A model generated the notes under the pieces. That model saw only the letters and a list, made by a program, of their open reading frames with translations, had not been told where the DNA came from and made no database searches. A program made the position numbers and the translations under genes. From UBA9160 sp035489755 (lineage in GTDB: Bacteria; Myxococcota_A; UBA9160), in NCBI GenBank assembly GCA_035489755.1, contig DATGZK010000016.1, forward strand, positions 1-64,000: 64,000 nt of DNA. Direction: 5' to 3'. Below, piece by piece: positions 33,316-42,932 of this stretch (position 1 is the stretch's first letter; the number at the start of each line of letters is the position of its first letter).

Positions 33316-34505
33316 AACTCCCCATCTACCTCGACCACCACGCCACAACCCCTACCGATCCGCGGGTTGTGGCCGCCATGCTGCCGTACTTTGGGGACGA
33401 TTTCGGGAACGCCGCGAGCCGCACCCACGTCTTCGGCTGGCGGGCGGAGGCCGCCGTCGAGACTGCGCGCGAGACGCTGGCCCGCTGCATCGGCGCCCAG
33501 AACCCGTCCGAAATCATCTTCACGAGTGGTGCGACCGAGAGCGACAACCTCGCCCTGAAGGGGCTCGTGCGCGCGGGGCGGGAGCGCAGGGATGAGGTCG
33601 TGACGGTGTGCACCGAACACCGTGCCGTCCTCGACACGTGCCGCGCGCTCGAGGGCGAAGGCTTCTCTGTGCGCGTCCTTGCCGTCGGCAGCGACGGACT
33701 TGTCGACCCGGACGAGGTCGCCCGCGCCATCGGTCCACGCACCGCCCTCGTGAGCGTAATGGCGGCGAACAACGAGATCGGAACCCTGCAGCCCCTCGCC
33801 GAGATCGGCCGGATCTGCCGCGAACAGGGCGTCCCCTTTCACAGCGACGCCGCGCAGGCCGTCGGCAAGATCGCCCTCGATGTCGAGGCCGCACAGCTCG
33901 ACCTGCTGTCGTTTTGCGCGCACAAGATCTACGGACCCAAGGGCGTCGGCGCGCTCTATGTGCGCGCCCGCCGTCCCCGCTTGCGCATCGAGCCCCTCCT
34001 TCACGGCGGCGGCCACGAGCGAGGCTTGCGCTCGGGCACCCTGCCGGTGCCCCTCATCGTGGGATTTGCCAAGGCCGCAGAGCTCGCCGTCGCGGAACGC
34101 GAAGAGGAGGCTGCCCGCCTTACCGGGTTGCGCGAGCACCTCTGGCAGCGGCTCCGAAACCAGCTCGAGGGTCTCCGGCGCAACGGTGCCCCCGGCCATT
34201 CCTTGCCGGGAAATCTCAGCGTCTGCTTCGCTGGCGTCGAAGCCGCAAGTCTCATGGTGGCACTTCCGGAGCTCGCGCTCTCGAGCGGTTCCGCCTGCAC
34301 CTCGGCGACGCCCGAGCCGAGCCACGTGCTCGCGGCCCTCGGACTCGGCCCCGAGCTCGTGAACTCCGCGCTGCGGTTCGGTCTCGGACGCAGCACGACC
34401 CAAGAGGAGATTGATTTCGCCGCCGATCGGGTGATCCAGGAGGTGCAGCGGCTGCGCGCCGAAGGGCGCCGCGCACCGATCGCCGCTCGCTCCGCCCTCC
34501 CCTGA
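33312..34505 (+). CDS. iscS: Cysteine desulfurase (IscS/NifS, class I)
   Basis: PLP enzyme supplying persulfide sulfur for Fe-S clusters and thiolated cofactors. 397 aa from GTG 33312: YLDHHATTPTDPRV, TSGATESDNLALKG, the PLP Lys in SFCAHKIYGPKGVG, and the catalytic Cys in SSGSACTS near residue 330, marking class I. No iscU, iscR or hscAB genes are nearby; only the A-type carrier is linked. It could also feed molybdopterin or tRNA thiolation. Confidence 0.92.
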   Translation: MKLPIYLDHHATTPTDPRVVAAMLPYFGDDFGNAASRTHVFGWRAEAAVETARETLARCIGAQNPSEIIFTSGATESDNLALKGLVRAGRERRDEVVTVCTEHRAVLDTCRALEGEGFSVRVLAVGSDGLVDPDEVARAIGPRTALVSVMAANNEIGTLQPLAEIGRICREQGVPFHSDAAQAVGKIALDVEAAQLDLLSFCAHKIYGPKGVGALYVRARRPRLRIEPLLHGGGHERGLRSGTLPVPLIVGFAKAAELAVAEREEEAARLTGLREHLWQRLRNQLEGLRRNGAPGHSLPGNLSVCFAGVEAASLMVALPELALSSGSACTSATPEPSHVLAALGLGPELVNSALRFGLGRSTTQEEIDFAADRVIQEVQRLRAEGRRAPIAARSALP

Positions 34506-34539
34506 ACGTGAGCGCGCGGCTACCCTTTGCCTCGTGCCC

Positions 34540-35151
34540 ATGACGAAGAGCAGCCATATCACCTGGCAGCCCGGCCACGTGACGCGCGCAGACCGCGCTC
34601 GAACCCTCGGTCAGCGCGGGGTCACGGTCTGGCTCACGGGACTTTCAGGGTCGGGAAAATCCACGGTCGCGATCGGCGTGGAGAAGCTGCTCGTGGAAAG
34701 TGGACACACCGCGTACGTGCTTGACGGTGACAATATCCGTCACGGCCTCAACAAGAACCTTGGCTTCTCGCCCGCCGATCGCACCGAGAACATCCGTCGC
34801 GTGGGCGAGGTGGCAAAGCTCTTCACCGATGCCGGGGTGATTGTGCTCACGTCTTTTATCTCGCCCTATCGTGCGGACCGCGACGCGGTGCGCGCTCTAT
34901 TGGGACCGGGGGATTTCATCGAGGTGTACGTCTGCGCAAGCCTCGAAACCTGCGAGTCTCGTGACGTAAAGGGCCTGTACCAGAAAGCCCGAGCCGGGCA
35001 GATTCCGGAGTTCACTGGCATCTCCGCGCCCTACGAGGCACCGGAGCAGCCCGAACTCGTGCTGGACACAGGCCGACAGACGGTCGAGGAGAGCGTGGGC
35101 GAGCTGCTCCGCTGCCTCGAGGAGAAGGGATACCTGACGTCTCCTGCGTAG
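34540..35151 (+). CDS. cysC: Adenylylsulfate kinase CysC
   Basis: Phosphorylates APS to PAPS. 203 aa: the N terminus MTKSSHITWQPGHVTRADR is typical of CysC, Walker A is GLSGSGKST, DGDNIRHGLNKNLGFS and SFISPYRADRD are the APS-binding blocks, and KGLYQKARAGQIPEFTGI is the lid. ATG 34540 is preferred over GTG 34534. No sulfurylase (cysDN/sat) or PAPS reductase lies nearby, so PAPS might serve assimilation or sulfotransferases; unknown here. Confidence 0.93.
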   Translation: MTKSSHITWQPGHVTRADRARTLGQRGVTVWLTGLSGSGKSTVAIGVEKLLVESGHTAYVLDGDNIRHGLNKNLGFSPADRTENIRRVGEVAKLFTDAGVIVLTSFISPYRADRDAVRALLGPGDFIEVYVCASLETCESRDVKGLYQKARAGQIPEFTGISAPYEAPEQPELVLDTGRQTVEESVGELLRCLEEKGYLTSPA

Positions 35152-35254
35152 CGGGCCGGGCGTCCGCGAACGGGTGACGGTCGGCTCAGCCCCCGTCCCG
35201 TTCGCGCCGAAAAGAAACGGGAGAACGGGTGCCGTGCGCCCGAGGGCTTCAGCG

Positions 35255-37033
35255 TTGAACGCGTCACCGCACAAGGGAAAACTCCGGGTTTCGAAGATCC
35301 TGCTGGTGGCGGTCCTCGCCAGTCCTGGCTGCGCGACCGTAAAGGGCTGGACGGGGCGAGGGCGGGAACCCGAACCCGTGATCGTGCGGCCCGGCGCACC
35401 GGCGGATTACGACTACCTCGTGGGCCGACAGTTCGAGCTCGACGGCAAGCTCCCGGAGGCCTCCGAGGCCTACGCGCGCGCCGTCGAGAAAGACCCGGAC
35501 TCGGCCTACTTGCGGCGCAAGGTTGCGGAGCTCGCCGCGCGCCAAGGCCACTATTCGGAGGCGCTCGAGCAGGCCGAGCGTGCCCACGCCTTGGATCCCG
35601 ACGACCATGGCGCCCGCCTTTTCCTCGGCACGCTCTACCGGCTCTCCAAGCAGGCAGACAAGGCTGAGGCCGTGCTCCGGGGGCCCGATGGCGAGCCCAT
35701 CGACGACGACGCAGCGCTTCTCCTGTTCAGCATCTATCTCGACAACGACCGCCTGCCCGAGGCCCTCGCCGAGGCGAACTGGCTGATCAAGTCCGACCCG
35801 TCGGCTCTGCGCGGCTACTTCGCGCTGGCGAGCGTGTACGAGCGCATGGACCGGCCCGCCGACGCCGAGCTGGCCCTGCGCAAGGCGCTCCAGCAGCAGC
35901 CGGGAAGCCTTGCCGTGTATGGTGCTCTCGCGCGCGGTCGCCACGAACGGGACGACCGCGAGGGCGAGATCGCGATCTACCGCGAGGTCCTCGCGATCCA
36001 CCCCCACCACCATGCGACGCTGCTCGCCCTCGCCGATGCCCAGATCGCCCTCAACCGCAATGACGATGCCATCAAGACGCTCAACGAGCTTGAAAAGCAT
36101 CATCCCGGAGACCTGCGCGTCACGCTGCGACTCGGCTTCCTCGAATACGAGAGCAAGCACTACGCCCAAGCCGAGCAGCGCTTCTCGAAGGCACTCGAAG
36201 AACACCCCGATCAGCCCGAGATCGCGTACTACCTCGGGCTCGTGCGCCGACGCGTGAACGACGAACCCGGTGCGATCGCCGCCTTCGAGCGCGTCCCGCC
36301 CGACCACGAGCGCTACGCGGAGGCGCGCACGCAGCTGGCCGGCGTCTACGAAAAGCGCGGGGATCCCGCACGCGCGCTGCAGGAGGTGGAGCTCGCGCGC
36401 AAGAAGGAGCCCTCGCGCTCGCTCGACCTTTACGCCGCCAGTCTGCGCGCCAAATCGGGGGACTTCCCGGGCGCGGTGGCGTTTCTCGAGGGGCTCCTCG
36501 CCACTGCGCCGGACGACGATGAACTGCTGTACAACCTCGGGGTTCTGTACGGGGAAAATGGCCACTACGACGAAGCCTTGCAGTACATGAACCGCGCCCT
36601 CGCCAAGAATCCCGACAACGCCAGCGCACTCAACTATGTTGGCTACACCTGGGCGGAGAAGGGCCAGAATCTCGACGAGGCCGAGAAGTACATCAGCCGC
36701 GCCCTAACGCTGCGGCCGGACGATGGCTTCATCACCGATAGCCTTGGCTGGGTCTACTACATGCGCGCCCGCGCTCTCAAGCAGGAAGGCAACCAGCGTG
36801 ACGGTCGCGCCGCGCTCGACCGGGCCATCGAGAAACTCGAGCGCGCCGAGGAACTGACGGGCGGCGACCCCGTGATCTCCGAGCACCTCGGCGATGCGTA
36901 CTTGCTCCAGAACCAGAAGCCGCGCGCCCTGGAGAAGTACCGCGAAGCCATCCACCTCGAGCCCCGCGACAGCGAACAGCCCGATCTACGGCGCAAGTTC
37001 GACGCGCTGCGCGAGGAGTTGGGAGCGAAATGA
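35255..37033 (+). CDS. Tetratricopeptide-repeat lipoprotein
   Basis: 592 aa, mostly tandem TPR units from about residue 50 to the end, including clear ones such as DDELLYNLGVLYGENGHYDE and NASALNYVGYTWAEKGQNLD. The N terminus is a short basic stretch, a hydrophobic core (KILLVAVLASPGC) and C26, so a lipoprotein is likely although the -3 position is atypical. TTG 35255 is chosen because GAGGG stands eight bases upstream and it places the signal at the N terminus; GTG 35174 would add 27 residues. The stop overlaps the next lipoprotein gene. Probably a scaffold at the outer membrane. Confidence 0.8.
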   Translation: MNASPHKGKLRVSKILLVAVLASPGCATVKGWTGRGREPEPVIVRPGAPADYDYLVGRQFELDGKLPEASEAYARAVEKDPDSAYLRRKVAELAARQGHYSEALEQAERAHALDPDDHGARLFLGTLYRLSKQADKAEAVLRGPDGEPIDDDAALLLFSIYLDNDRLPEALAEANWLIKSDPSALRGYFALASVYERMDRPADAELALRKALQQQPGSLAVYGALARGRHERDDREGEIAIYREVLAIHPHHHATLLALADAQIALNRNDDAIKTLNELEKHHPGDLRVTLRLGFLEYESKHYAQAEQRFSKALEEHPDQPEIAYYLGLVRRRVNDEPGAIAAFERVPPDHERYAEARTQLAGVYEKRGDPARALQEVELARKKEPSRSLDLYAASLRAKSGDFPGAVAFLEGLLATAPDDDELLYNLGVLYGENGHYDEALQYMNRALAKNPDNASALNYVGYTWAEKGQNLDEAEKYISRALTLRPDDGFITDSLGWVYYMRARALKQEGNQRDGRAALDRAIEKLERAEELTGGDPVISEHLGDAYLLQNQKPRALEKYREAIHLEPRDSEQPDLRRKFDALREELGAK

Positions 37034-37839
37034 AAGGTCGGGCGCGTCGTCTCGCGCCCTGCGCGATGGTTGCGCTCTGGTGCGGGCTCGCGGTCGGCTG
37101 CCGCACGGCTCTTCCCCCGGTCCCCCTGCCCGCAGGGGACACCCGACCGCAGGCGCTCCTCGCGGCGCTGGCGGCCGAGGCGGACGGCCGCCACAGCCTG
37201 CGCAGCGCCGTGAAGCTCTCCCTCGATGGCCCCGCGGGCTCGGTCCGCGCAAGTCAGGTGCTGCTGGTGGAGCAACCCTCACATCTGCGGGTCGAAGTGC
37301 AGGGCTTTCTCTCCCAGACCATCGCGGTGCTCGTGACGGACGGGGAACATTTCCAGCTCTACCGGGCCGGCGGGCAGAGCGTCGAGGACGGACGCGTGTA
37401 TCCCGGACTGCTCTGGCAAGTCGCCCAGGTGGACCTCACACCCGAGGAGGCGGTGCAAGTTCTGCTCGGAGCACCCCGTGTCCCGCCCGGGCTTGTGCCG
37501 ACGCAGGCCTTGCGCTTGTACGACGGCGGAATCCGGGTTGCTCTCGGCGACCCGCTCGGACCCTCGCAGCGCGTGCTCGAATGGGACACAGACGGACGTT
37601 TGCGGCGCCTCGAGATGCGCACGCCCGGAGACAGCGTCCTGTGGCAGGCCGAGTTTTCCGAATGGCAGCGCGTCGACGGAGAGTGGTTTGCCCACACCGT
37701 TTCACTCCACTTTCCAGTGTCGAAGACGGAAGTGGAGCTGACGTTCCGGGACGTGGAGCTCAATCCGGAACTGCCGAGCGACGCCTTCGTGCTGCACGCG
37801 CCGCGATCGGCGGCCGCCCTCGGGGGCGGAGGGGCGTGA
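37030..37839 (+). CDS. Small lipoprotein, LolB/DUF4292-like fold
   Basis: 269 aa with a good lipobox (GLAVGC, C24). The remainder is beta-rich and resembles the LolA/LolB-like half-barrel family: SLRSAVKLSLDGPAGSVRASQVLL, RVEVQGFLSQTIAVLVTDGEHFQLY, and the late VELTFRDVELNPELPSDAF. Such proteins bind lipids or lipoproteins at the outer membrane. It is coupled by four-base overlaps to the TPR lipoprotein before it and to the substrate-binding protein after it. Assignment as LolB itself is not certain. Confidence 0.65.
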   Translation: MKGRARRLAPCAMVALWCGLAVGCRTALPPVPLPAGDTRPQALLAALAAEADGRHSLRSAVKLSLDGPAGSVRASQVLLVEQPSHLRVEVQGFLSQTIAVLVTDGEHFQLYRAGGQSVEDGRVYPGLLWQVAQVDLTPEEAVQVLLGAPRVPPGLVPTQALRLYDGGIRVALGDPLGPSQRVLEWDTDGRLRRLEMRTPGDSVLWQAEFSEWQRVDGEWFAHTVSLHFPVSKTEVELTFRDVELNPELPSDAFVLHAPRSAAALGGGGA

Positions 37840-39857
37840 AGTGGAGGAGGGGCGGCTTTGGAGCGGCCCTTTGCGTCCTCGTCGCTCTGGCGGCGTGCAC
37901 GAACGACCCCTACCCGGAAGCCGACACCGGGAAGAAGCTGCTCTACCTGCCCTTCGATGAGCCGCCCAAGACACTCGATCCCCAGGTCGCCTACTCGACG
38001 ATCGATCACTCGGTGATCGGGAACGTCTACGACACGCTGCTCGAGTACCATTACCTAAAGCGCCCCTACACGCTGATCCCGGGTCTCGCCACCACGGTGC
38101 CGACGCCGCAGCCGCTCGCGGACGGCCGCGTCTCCTACCGGTTCCAGCTGCGGGAGGATCTTCTGTTCCAGGACGATCCGGCGTTTGGGCTGGACGGGCC
38201 GGGGATCCGGACACGGCAGGTCCTGGCAAAGGATGTGGCCTTCTCGCTGGCACGGATCGCGGATCCAGAGGTCAACAGTCCGGTCTTCGAAACGCTCGCG
38301 AAGATCGATGGACTCCGCGACTTCTCGGAGCGGCTCAAGAAGCTGCGCGCGGAGGATCCCGCTTTCGCGCAGCGCCGGATTGACGAGCAATACGCCCTCG
38401 CCGGTCCGATCTCGGGTGTGCGCGTGCTAGGGCCCCTCGAGCTCGAGATCGTGCTCTCGGAGAGCTACCCGCAGATCCTCTACTGGTTCGCGATGCCCTT
38501 CACGACACCCGTCCCCTGGGAAGGCGTCGCCACCTACGACGGACGCGATGGACGCGACCTGTTTAGCGAGCACCCGACGGGCACAGGCCCCTGGAAGCTC
38601 GTCGTGTACGACAAACGCTTGAGAATTGCGCTGCGGCGCAATCCGAACTGGTATGGGATTCGCCATCCCGAATGGCGCGCACCCGGTGCCACGTACCCCC
38701 GGGCGGGGGAGAGCAGCGACGCCGAGGCAGGACGCCTCGTGCCTTCGACCGTGGGCCGAGCGCTGCCATTTCTTGAGGGGATCGAGTTTCGTCGGGAGAA
38801 GGAGTCGATCCCCTCATTCGCCAAGTTCCTTCAGGGCTACTACGACGCCTCCGGGATCATCAAGGAGAGCTTCGACCGGGTGATCCGAAATGGGGAGCTC
38901 TCGCCCGAGATGGCCGCGCGGGGCGTCTCGCTCTCGAAATCCGTGCTCCCGGCCACGTATTACCTCGGCTTCAACATGGACGATCCCGTGGTGGGGCGGG
39001 AGGCGGGCGAGCAAAGTCGAAAGCTGCGAGAGGCGATGAGCCTCGCCATCGACAGCAAGGAGTACACCCGACTCTTCACCAACGGCCGAGGCATTCCTGC
39101 CGAGTCCCCGATTCCCCCCGGCATCTTCGGCTATGAAGCCGACTATCGGAATCCCTACCGCGAGGTCGACCTCGAGCGTGCGCGGGCTCTGCTTTCCGAG
39201 GCGGGCTATCCCGGCGGCATCGACCCGAAGACAGGCGCGCCGCTCAAACTCAGCTTCGACTCGCCGGATACCAGCGCGGCGGCGCTACTCCAGTTCCAGT
39301 TCTTCGTCGATGCGTGGCGCAAGATCGGCCTCGACGTCAGCATCGCCGCCACGAGCTACAACCAGTTCCAGGACAAGATCCGGCGCGGCGCCTATCAGAT
39401 TTTCCAGTGGGGCTGGGTGGCGGACTACCCGGATCCCGAGAACTTCCTTTTTCTGCTCTGGACCCCCATGGGCCGCACGCATGGAGGTGGACCCAATACC
39501 GCGAACTTCTCCGATCCGTCCTACGACGAGCTGTTCCTTGAGATGAAGGCGCGCGGGAACGACGAGCGGAGGCTCGAACTGATCCGAAAGATGCGCGGAA
39601 TCTTGGAAGAGGAGAGACCTTGGATCGAGCTTTTCCATCCGGAGAGCTATCTGCTCGCCCAAGGCTGGCTGCACAATGAAAAGCCGCCAGGCCTTTCGAT
39701 TCCCACTGCCAAGTATCTGGACATCGATACCGCGCAACGCGCCGAGCTGCGCAGCGCCTGGAATCAGCCCATTCGTTGGCCTGCCTACGCCGCCGCGGGT
39801 CTTGGCTTGCTGGTGATTGTGCCGGGAATCTTCACCTATCTGCGGGAGCGACAGTGA
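37836..39857 (+). CDS. ABC transporter substrate-binding protein, peptide/nickel family, with C-terminal membrane anchor
   Basis: SBP_bac_5 family protein of 673 aa. Lipobox LVALAAC (C21) suggests N-terminal lipidation. Family blocks: PPKTLDPQVAYSTIDHSVIGNVYDTL-type opening, the HPTGTGPWKLVVYDK segment, YYLGFNMDDP, LREAMSLAIDSKEY and QWGWVADYPDPENFLFLLW. Unusually, residues 648-668 form a transmembrane helix (WPAYAAAGLGLLVIVPGIF) followed by a basic end, so the protein may be anchored at both termini. GTG 37836 overlaps the lipoprotein stop. Cognate permeases and ATPases follow at once. Confidence 0.9.
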   Translation: MKWRRGGFGAALCVLVALAACTNDPYPEADTGKKLLYLPFDEPPKTLDPQVAYSTIDHSVIGNVYDTLLEYHYLKRPYTLIPGLATTVPTPQPLADGRVSYRFQLREDLLFQDDPAFGLDGPGIRTRQVLAKDVAFSLARIADPEVNSPVFETLAKIDGLRDFSERLKKLRAEDPAFAQRRIDEQYALAGPISGVRVLGPLELEIVLSESYPQILYWFAMPFTTPVPWEGVATYDGRDGRDLFSEHPTGTGPWKLVVYDKRLRIALRRNPNWYGIRHPEWRAPGATYPRAGESSDAEAGRLVPSTVGRALPFLEGIEFRREKESIPSFAKFLQGYYDASGIIKESFDRVIRNGELSPEMAARGVSLSKSVLPATYYLGFNMDDPVVGREAGEQSRKLREAMSLAIDSKEYTRLFTNGRGIPAESPIPPGIFGYEADYRNPYREVDLERARALLSEAGYPGGIDPKTGAPLKLSFDSPDTSAAALLQFQFFVDAWRKIGLDVSIAATSYNQFQDKIRRGAYQIFQWGWVADYPDPENFLFLLWTPMGRTHGGGPNTANFSDPSYDELFLEMKARGNDERRLELIRKMRGILEEERPWIELFHPESYLLAQGWLHNEKPPGLSIPTAKYLDIDTAQRAELRSAWNQPIRWPAYAAAGLGLLVIVPGIFTYLRERQ

Positions 39858-39885
39858 GCAATCCCGACCGCCCGGAAGCGCCCTG

Positions 39886-40851
39886 ATGTGGGCCTATGTC
39901 GTACGACGCCTCGCGTACAGTCTTGTGACCGTCCTCGGCGTCCTTTTCTTACTATTTTTGCTCTTTTTCCTCGTGACCAACCCCGACGACATCGCGCGCA
40001 AGGCCGTCGGCGAGAAGGCGCCTCCGCAGGCCCTTGAGCAGTGGAAGAAAAACCACGGCTACGATAAGCCGCGTTTCTGGAACCCCGAGCATCCCACCGA
40101 CAGCATGCTGGTGGATCACTTTCGACGCATGCTCACCTTTGACTTTGGCAACAGCGATGCCGACGACACGCCGATCTGGCGGCGGCTGCGCAGCGGCGCG
40201 GGTCCGAGCCTCTCGCTAAGCCTCCCCCTGTTTACGCTGGGACTCCTGCTCACGATCTCGCTCGGTCTCCTCGTGGCCTTCTTCCGTGAAACCTATATCG
40301 ACCGCATGGGCGTCATCTTGTGCGTGCTCGCCATGAGCATTTCCACGGTGCTGTACATCATCGGAGGCCAGTACTTGATCGCCCGGGTGCTGCGCTGGTT
40401 TCCCATCTCGGGTTTCGACCCTTCCCCCTCGGTGATCGCTCGCTTCTTGGCGGTGCCCGTGTTGGTAGGCCTGCTGTCAAACGTCGGCGATAGTGTCCGG
40501 TTCTATCGGGCGGTGTTCGTGGAGGAAAGCAGCCGAGACTACGTCCGCACCGCTCGGGCCAAGGGATGTGGAGAAGCCCGGATCCTCATCCACCACGTGC
40601 TGCGCAATTCGCTGGTTCCGATCTTGACCCAGGTCGTGGTCGCGATCCCCCTGCTGGTCATGGGCAGCATCTTGCTCGAGTCCTTCTTCGGGATCCCCGG
40701 ACTTGGCTCGATCACCGTGGACGCCATCAACGCGAACGACTTTGCCACGCTGCGGACCATGGTTTACCTGGGCTCGCTGCTCTTCATCCTGGGTCAGATC
40801 CTCACCGACGTGAGCTACACGCTGGTGGACCCTCGCGTGCGGCTGGAGTAG
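39886..40851 (+). CDS. ABC transporter permease, DppB/OppB family
   Basis: 321 aa, six transmembrane helices. The start MWAYVVRRLAYSLVTVLGVL is the typical OppB-type N terminus, and the EAA loop YVRTARAKGCGEARILIHHVLRNS contacts the ATPases. ATG 39886 has GGAAG seven bases upstream. A soluble insertion (about 35-85) follows the first helix, somewhat longer than in E. coli DppB. First of the two permeases of this importer. Confidence 0.9.
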   Translation: MWAYVVRRLAYSLVTVLGVLFLLFLLFFLVTNPDDIARKAVGEKAPPQALEQWKKNHGYDKPRFWNPEHPTDSMLVDHFRRMLTFDFGNSDADDTPIWRRLRSGAGPSLSLSLPLFTLGLLLTISLGLLVAFFRETYIDRMGVILCVLAMSISTVLYIIGGQYLIARVLRWFPISGFDPSPSVIARFLAVPVLVGLLSNVGDSVRFYRAVFVEESSRDYVRTARAKGCGEARILIHHVLRNSLVPILTQVVVAIPLLVMGSILLESFFGIPGLGSITVDAINANDFATLRTMVYLGSLLFILGQILTDVSYTLVDPRVRLE

Positions 40852-40857
40852 GAGGCT

Positions 40858-41898
40858 GTGCAGCCCTATCTCCTCTCTAACGTCGTGGTGGTGGGTCTTG
40901 GGGCCGCTCTCGCCGTGGCGCTCGCGTCCGCGCGGCGAAGCCGGGTGTGGCGCGATGCCGGGCGCGAGCTCGTGCGCCGCCGACCGATCGCGCTCGCCAT
41001 TCTGCTCGCGTACGTCGCGGTCGGGCTGCTCGATTCCCTGGCCTGGGTGAGCGGGAGCTCGGCGGGAGCTGCAAAAGGCGCCGACACCGTCTCGCTTCAT
41101 AAGCCGCAGAGCGCAATCGACCGCCTCTTTCCCGATGACCGCTTTCGCGAGAAGAGCTACTCCGCGCCGCTCGCCGAACGTGAGTTTTTAGGAGGCGCGC
41201 CGCTTCGCCATCCCGGCCGACATCTGCTTGGCACAGACATCCTCGGGCGCGATGTGCTTTACCAAACGCTCAAGGGGGCGCGTGTCGCACTCTTGGTCGG
41301 GGGCTTCACCAGCCTGATCGTGATCCCTTTGGCCCTCCTTTTTGGAGTCGTGGCCGGGTACTTCGGGGGGCGTATCGATGACGTCATCTTCTTCGTGATT
41401 TCAACCTTGGCGTCGATGCCGGGTCTTTTGCTTTTGATCGCGCTCATCATGGTGCTCGGGCGGGGGCCGGTGCAGGTATGCGTTGCGCTGGGTGTCACCG
41501 GCTGGGTCGGCTTCGCGCGCGTCGTGCGCGGGGAGACCCTTAAGCTGCGCGAACTCGACTACGTGCACGCGGCCCGCGCGCTCGGCTCCTCCGACGCACG
41601 CATCCTGCTCCGCCACATCGTGCCGAATCTCATGCACCTCGTGGTGATCACGTTCGTTCTGACCTTTTCCGCCTTTGTCCTCTCGGAGGCGGTGCTCTCC
41701 TGGCTCGGCATCGGGATCGACGGGAGCTGGGGCCGGATGATCGATCAGGCCCGGGATGAGCTCTCCCGCGATCCCATCATTTGGTGGAACCTGGCGTCGG
41801 CATCGGTGGCCCTTTTTGGGCTCATCCTCGCCGTGAACCTGCTGGGCGACGCCGTCCGCGACATCCTCGATCCCCGGACCCTAAGAGAGCGCGCGTGA
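40858..41898 (+). CDS. ABC transporter permease, DppC/OppC family
   Basis: 346 aa, six transmembrane helices with an N-terminal extension of about 80 residues before the OppC core. HPGRHLLGTDILGRDVLYQTLKG is the hallmark periplasmic motif of OppC proteins, and YVHAARALGSSDARILLRHIVPN is the EAA loop. GTG 40858 has AGGAGG very close (two bases), an unusual spacing that leaves the start slightly uncertain. GTGA overlap with the following ATPase gene. Confidence 0.9.
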   Translation: MQPYLLSNVVVVGLGAALAVALASARRSRVWRDAGRELVRRRPIALAILLAYVAVGLLDSLAWVSGSSAGAAKGADTVSLHKPQSAIDRLFPDDRFREKSYSAPLAEREFLGGAPLRHPGRHLLGTDILGRDVLYQTLKGARVALLVGGFTSLIVIPLALLFGVVAGYFGGRIDDVIFFVISTLASMPGLLLLIALIMVLGRGPVQVCVALGVTGWVGFARVVRGETLKLRELDYVHAARALGSSDARILLRHIVPNLMHLVVITFVLTFSAFVLSEAVLSWLGIGIDGSWGRMIDQARDELSRDPIIWWNLASASVALFGLILAVNLLGDAVRDILDPRTLRERA

Positions 41899-42932
41899 GC
41901 ACACCGCGAGCGCCCGCAGCCCGCGCGCAAGCGGAGACGGTGCTCGAGGTCCGGGACCTCGTGACGAGCTTTCCCGGCCCGAATCGCCGCATCGCCGTGG
42001 TGGATGGGGTCAACTTCACGATCGCCCGGGGCGAGACCCTGGCGCTCGTGGGCGAGTCGGGCTGTGGAAAATCGCTGACGGCGCTCTCGATCCTCCGGCT
42101 CGTGCCCAAACCGGGCCGCATCGATCGCGGAACGGTGCGCCTCGGCTCGCGGGATCTGCGCGCCTTGCCGGTCGCCGAGCTGAGGCGGGTCCGCGGGCAT
42201 GAGATCTCGATGATCTTTCAGGAGCCGATGACGAGCCTCAACCCCGTCGTCACCGCCGGGAAGCAGGTGATGGAGGCGATCCGGCTCCACGAGCGCGTCA
42301 GTTCCGATCTCGCTCGGGCCCGAGCCCTCGCGCTCTTCGAGCAGGTGGGAATCCCTGACCCGGCGTCGCGCTTGGATGCCTTTCCGCACCAGCTCTCCGG
42401 AGGCATGAAGCAGCGGGTGATGATCGCCATGGCGCTGGCGGCGCGCCCGAGCGTCCTCATCGCCGACGAGCCGACGACGGCCCTCGACGTCACGATCCAG
42501 GGTCAGATTTTGGATCTCCTGCGTCAGCTTCGCGACCAGCTCGGTACCGCGATCCTGCTGATTACCCACGACCTCGGGACCGTGAACGAGCTTGCCGACC
42601 GCGTGGCCGTCATGTACGCCGGGCGCCTCGTGGAGGTGGGGACGCGCACGGACATCCTCGCCGCCCCGCGCCATCCCTACACACAGGGTTTGCTGCGCTC
42701 CATGCCCGCACGCGCCCGGCGGGGCGAGAGGCTCGCTGAAATTGCGGGGGTGGTGCCGCCGCCAGGCCAATGGCCCGAAGGCTGCCGCTTCGCACCGCGC
42801 TGCACGCGAGCCTTCGATCCGTGTACCCGGATCGACCCCGGACCGACCCGGCTCTCCGGCATCCACACGGCCTGGTGTCATGCGGTGGAGCGCGAGGAGA
42901 GCACGGCTCCCGCTCAAGGAGCCCCCGCGTGA
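41895..42932 (+). CDS. Oligopeptide/dipeptide ABC ATPase, DppD/OppD type
   Basis: 345 aa. Walker A GESGCGKS, Q-loop FQEPMTSLNPV, signature LSGGMKQRVMIAMALA, Walker B VLIADEPTTALD. The C-terminal oligopeptide-transporter extension carries the cysteines GCRFAPRCTRAFDPC that bind an Fe-S cluster in some homologues. GTG 41895 overlaps the permease stop, and its TGA overlaps the second ATPase. Confidence 0.92.
   Translation: MSTPRAPAARAQAETVLEVRDLVTSFPGPNRRIAVVDGVNFTIARGETLALVGESGCGKSLTALSILRLVPKPGRIDRGTVRLGSRDLRALPVAELRRVRGHEISMIFQEPMTSLNPVVTAGKQVMEAIRLHERVSSDLARARALALFEQVGIPDPASRLDAFPHQLSGGMKQRVMIAMALAARPSVLIADEPTTALDVTIQGQILDLLRQLRDQLGTAILLITHDLGTVNELADRVAVMYAGRLVEVGTRTDILAAPRHPYTQGLLRSMPARARRGERLAEIAGVVPPPGQWPEGCRFAPRCTRAFDPCTRIDPGPTRLSGIHTAWCHAVEREESTAPAQGAPA

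Noticed and set aside
36894..37835. The substrate-binding protein frame stays open more than 300 codons upstream of 37836.
   Set aside because: That stretch overlaps two well-supported lipoprotein genes; the upstream translation is basic and low complexity, while the lipobox appears exactly after GTG 37836.
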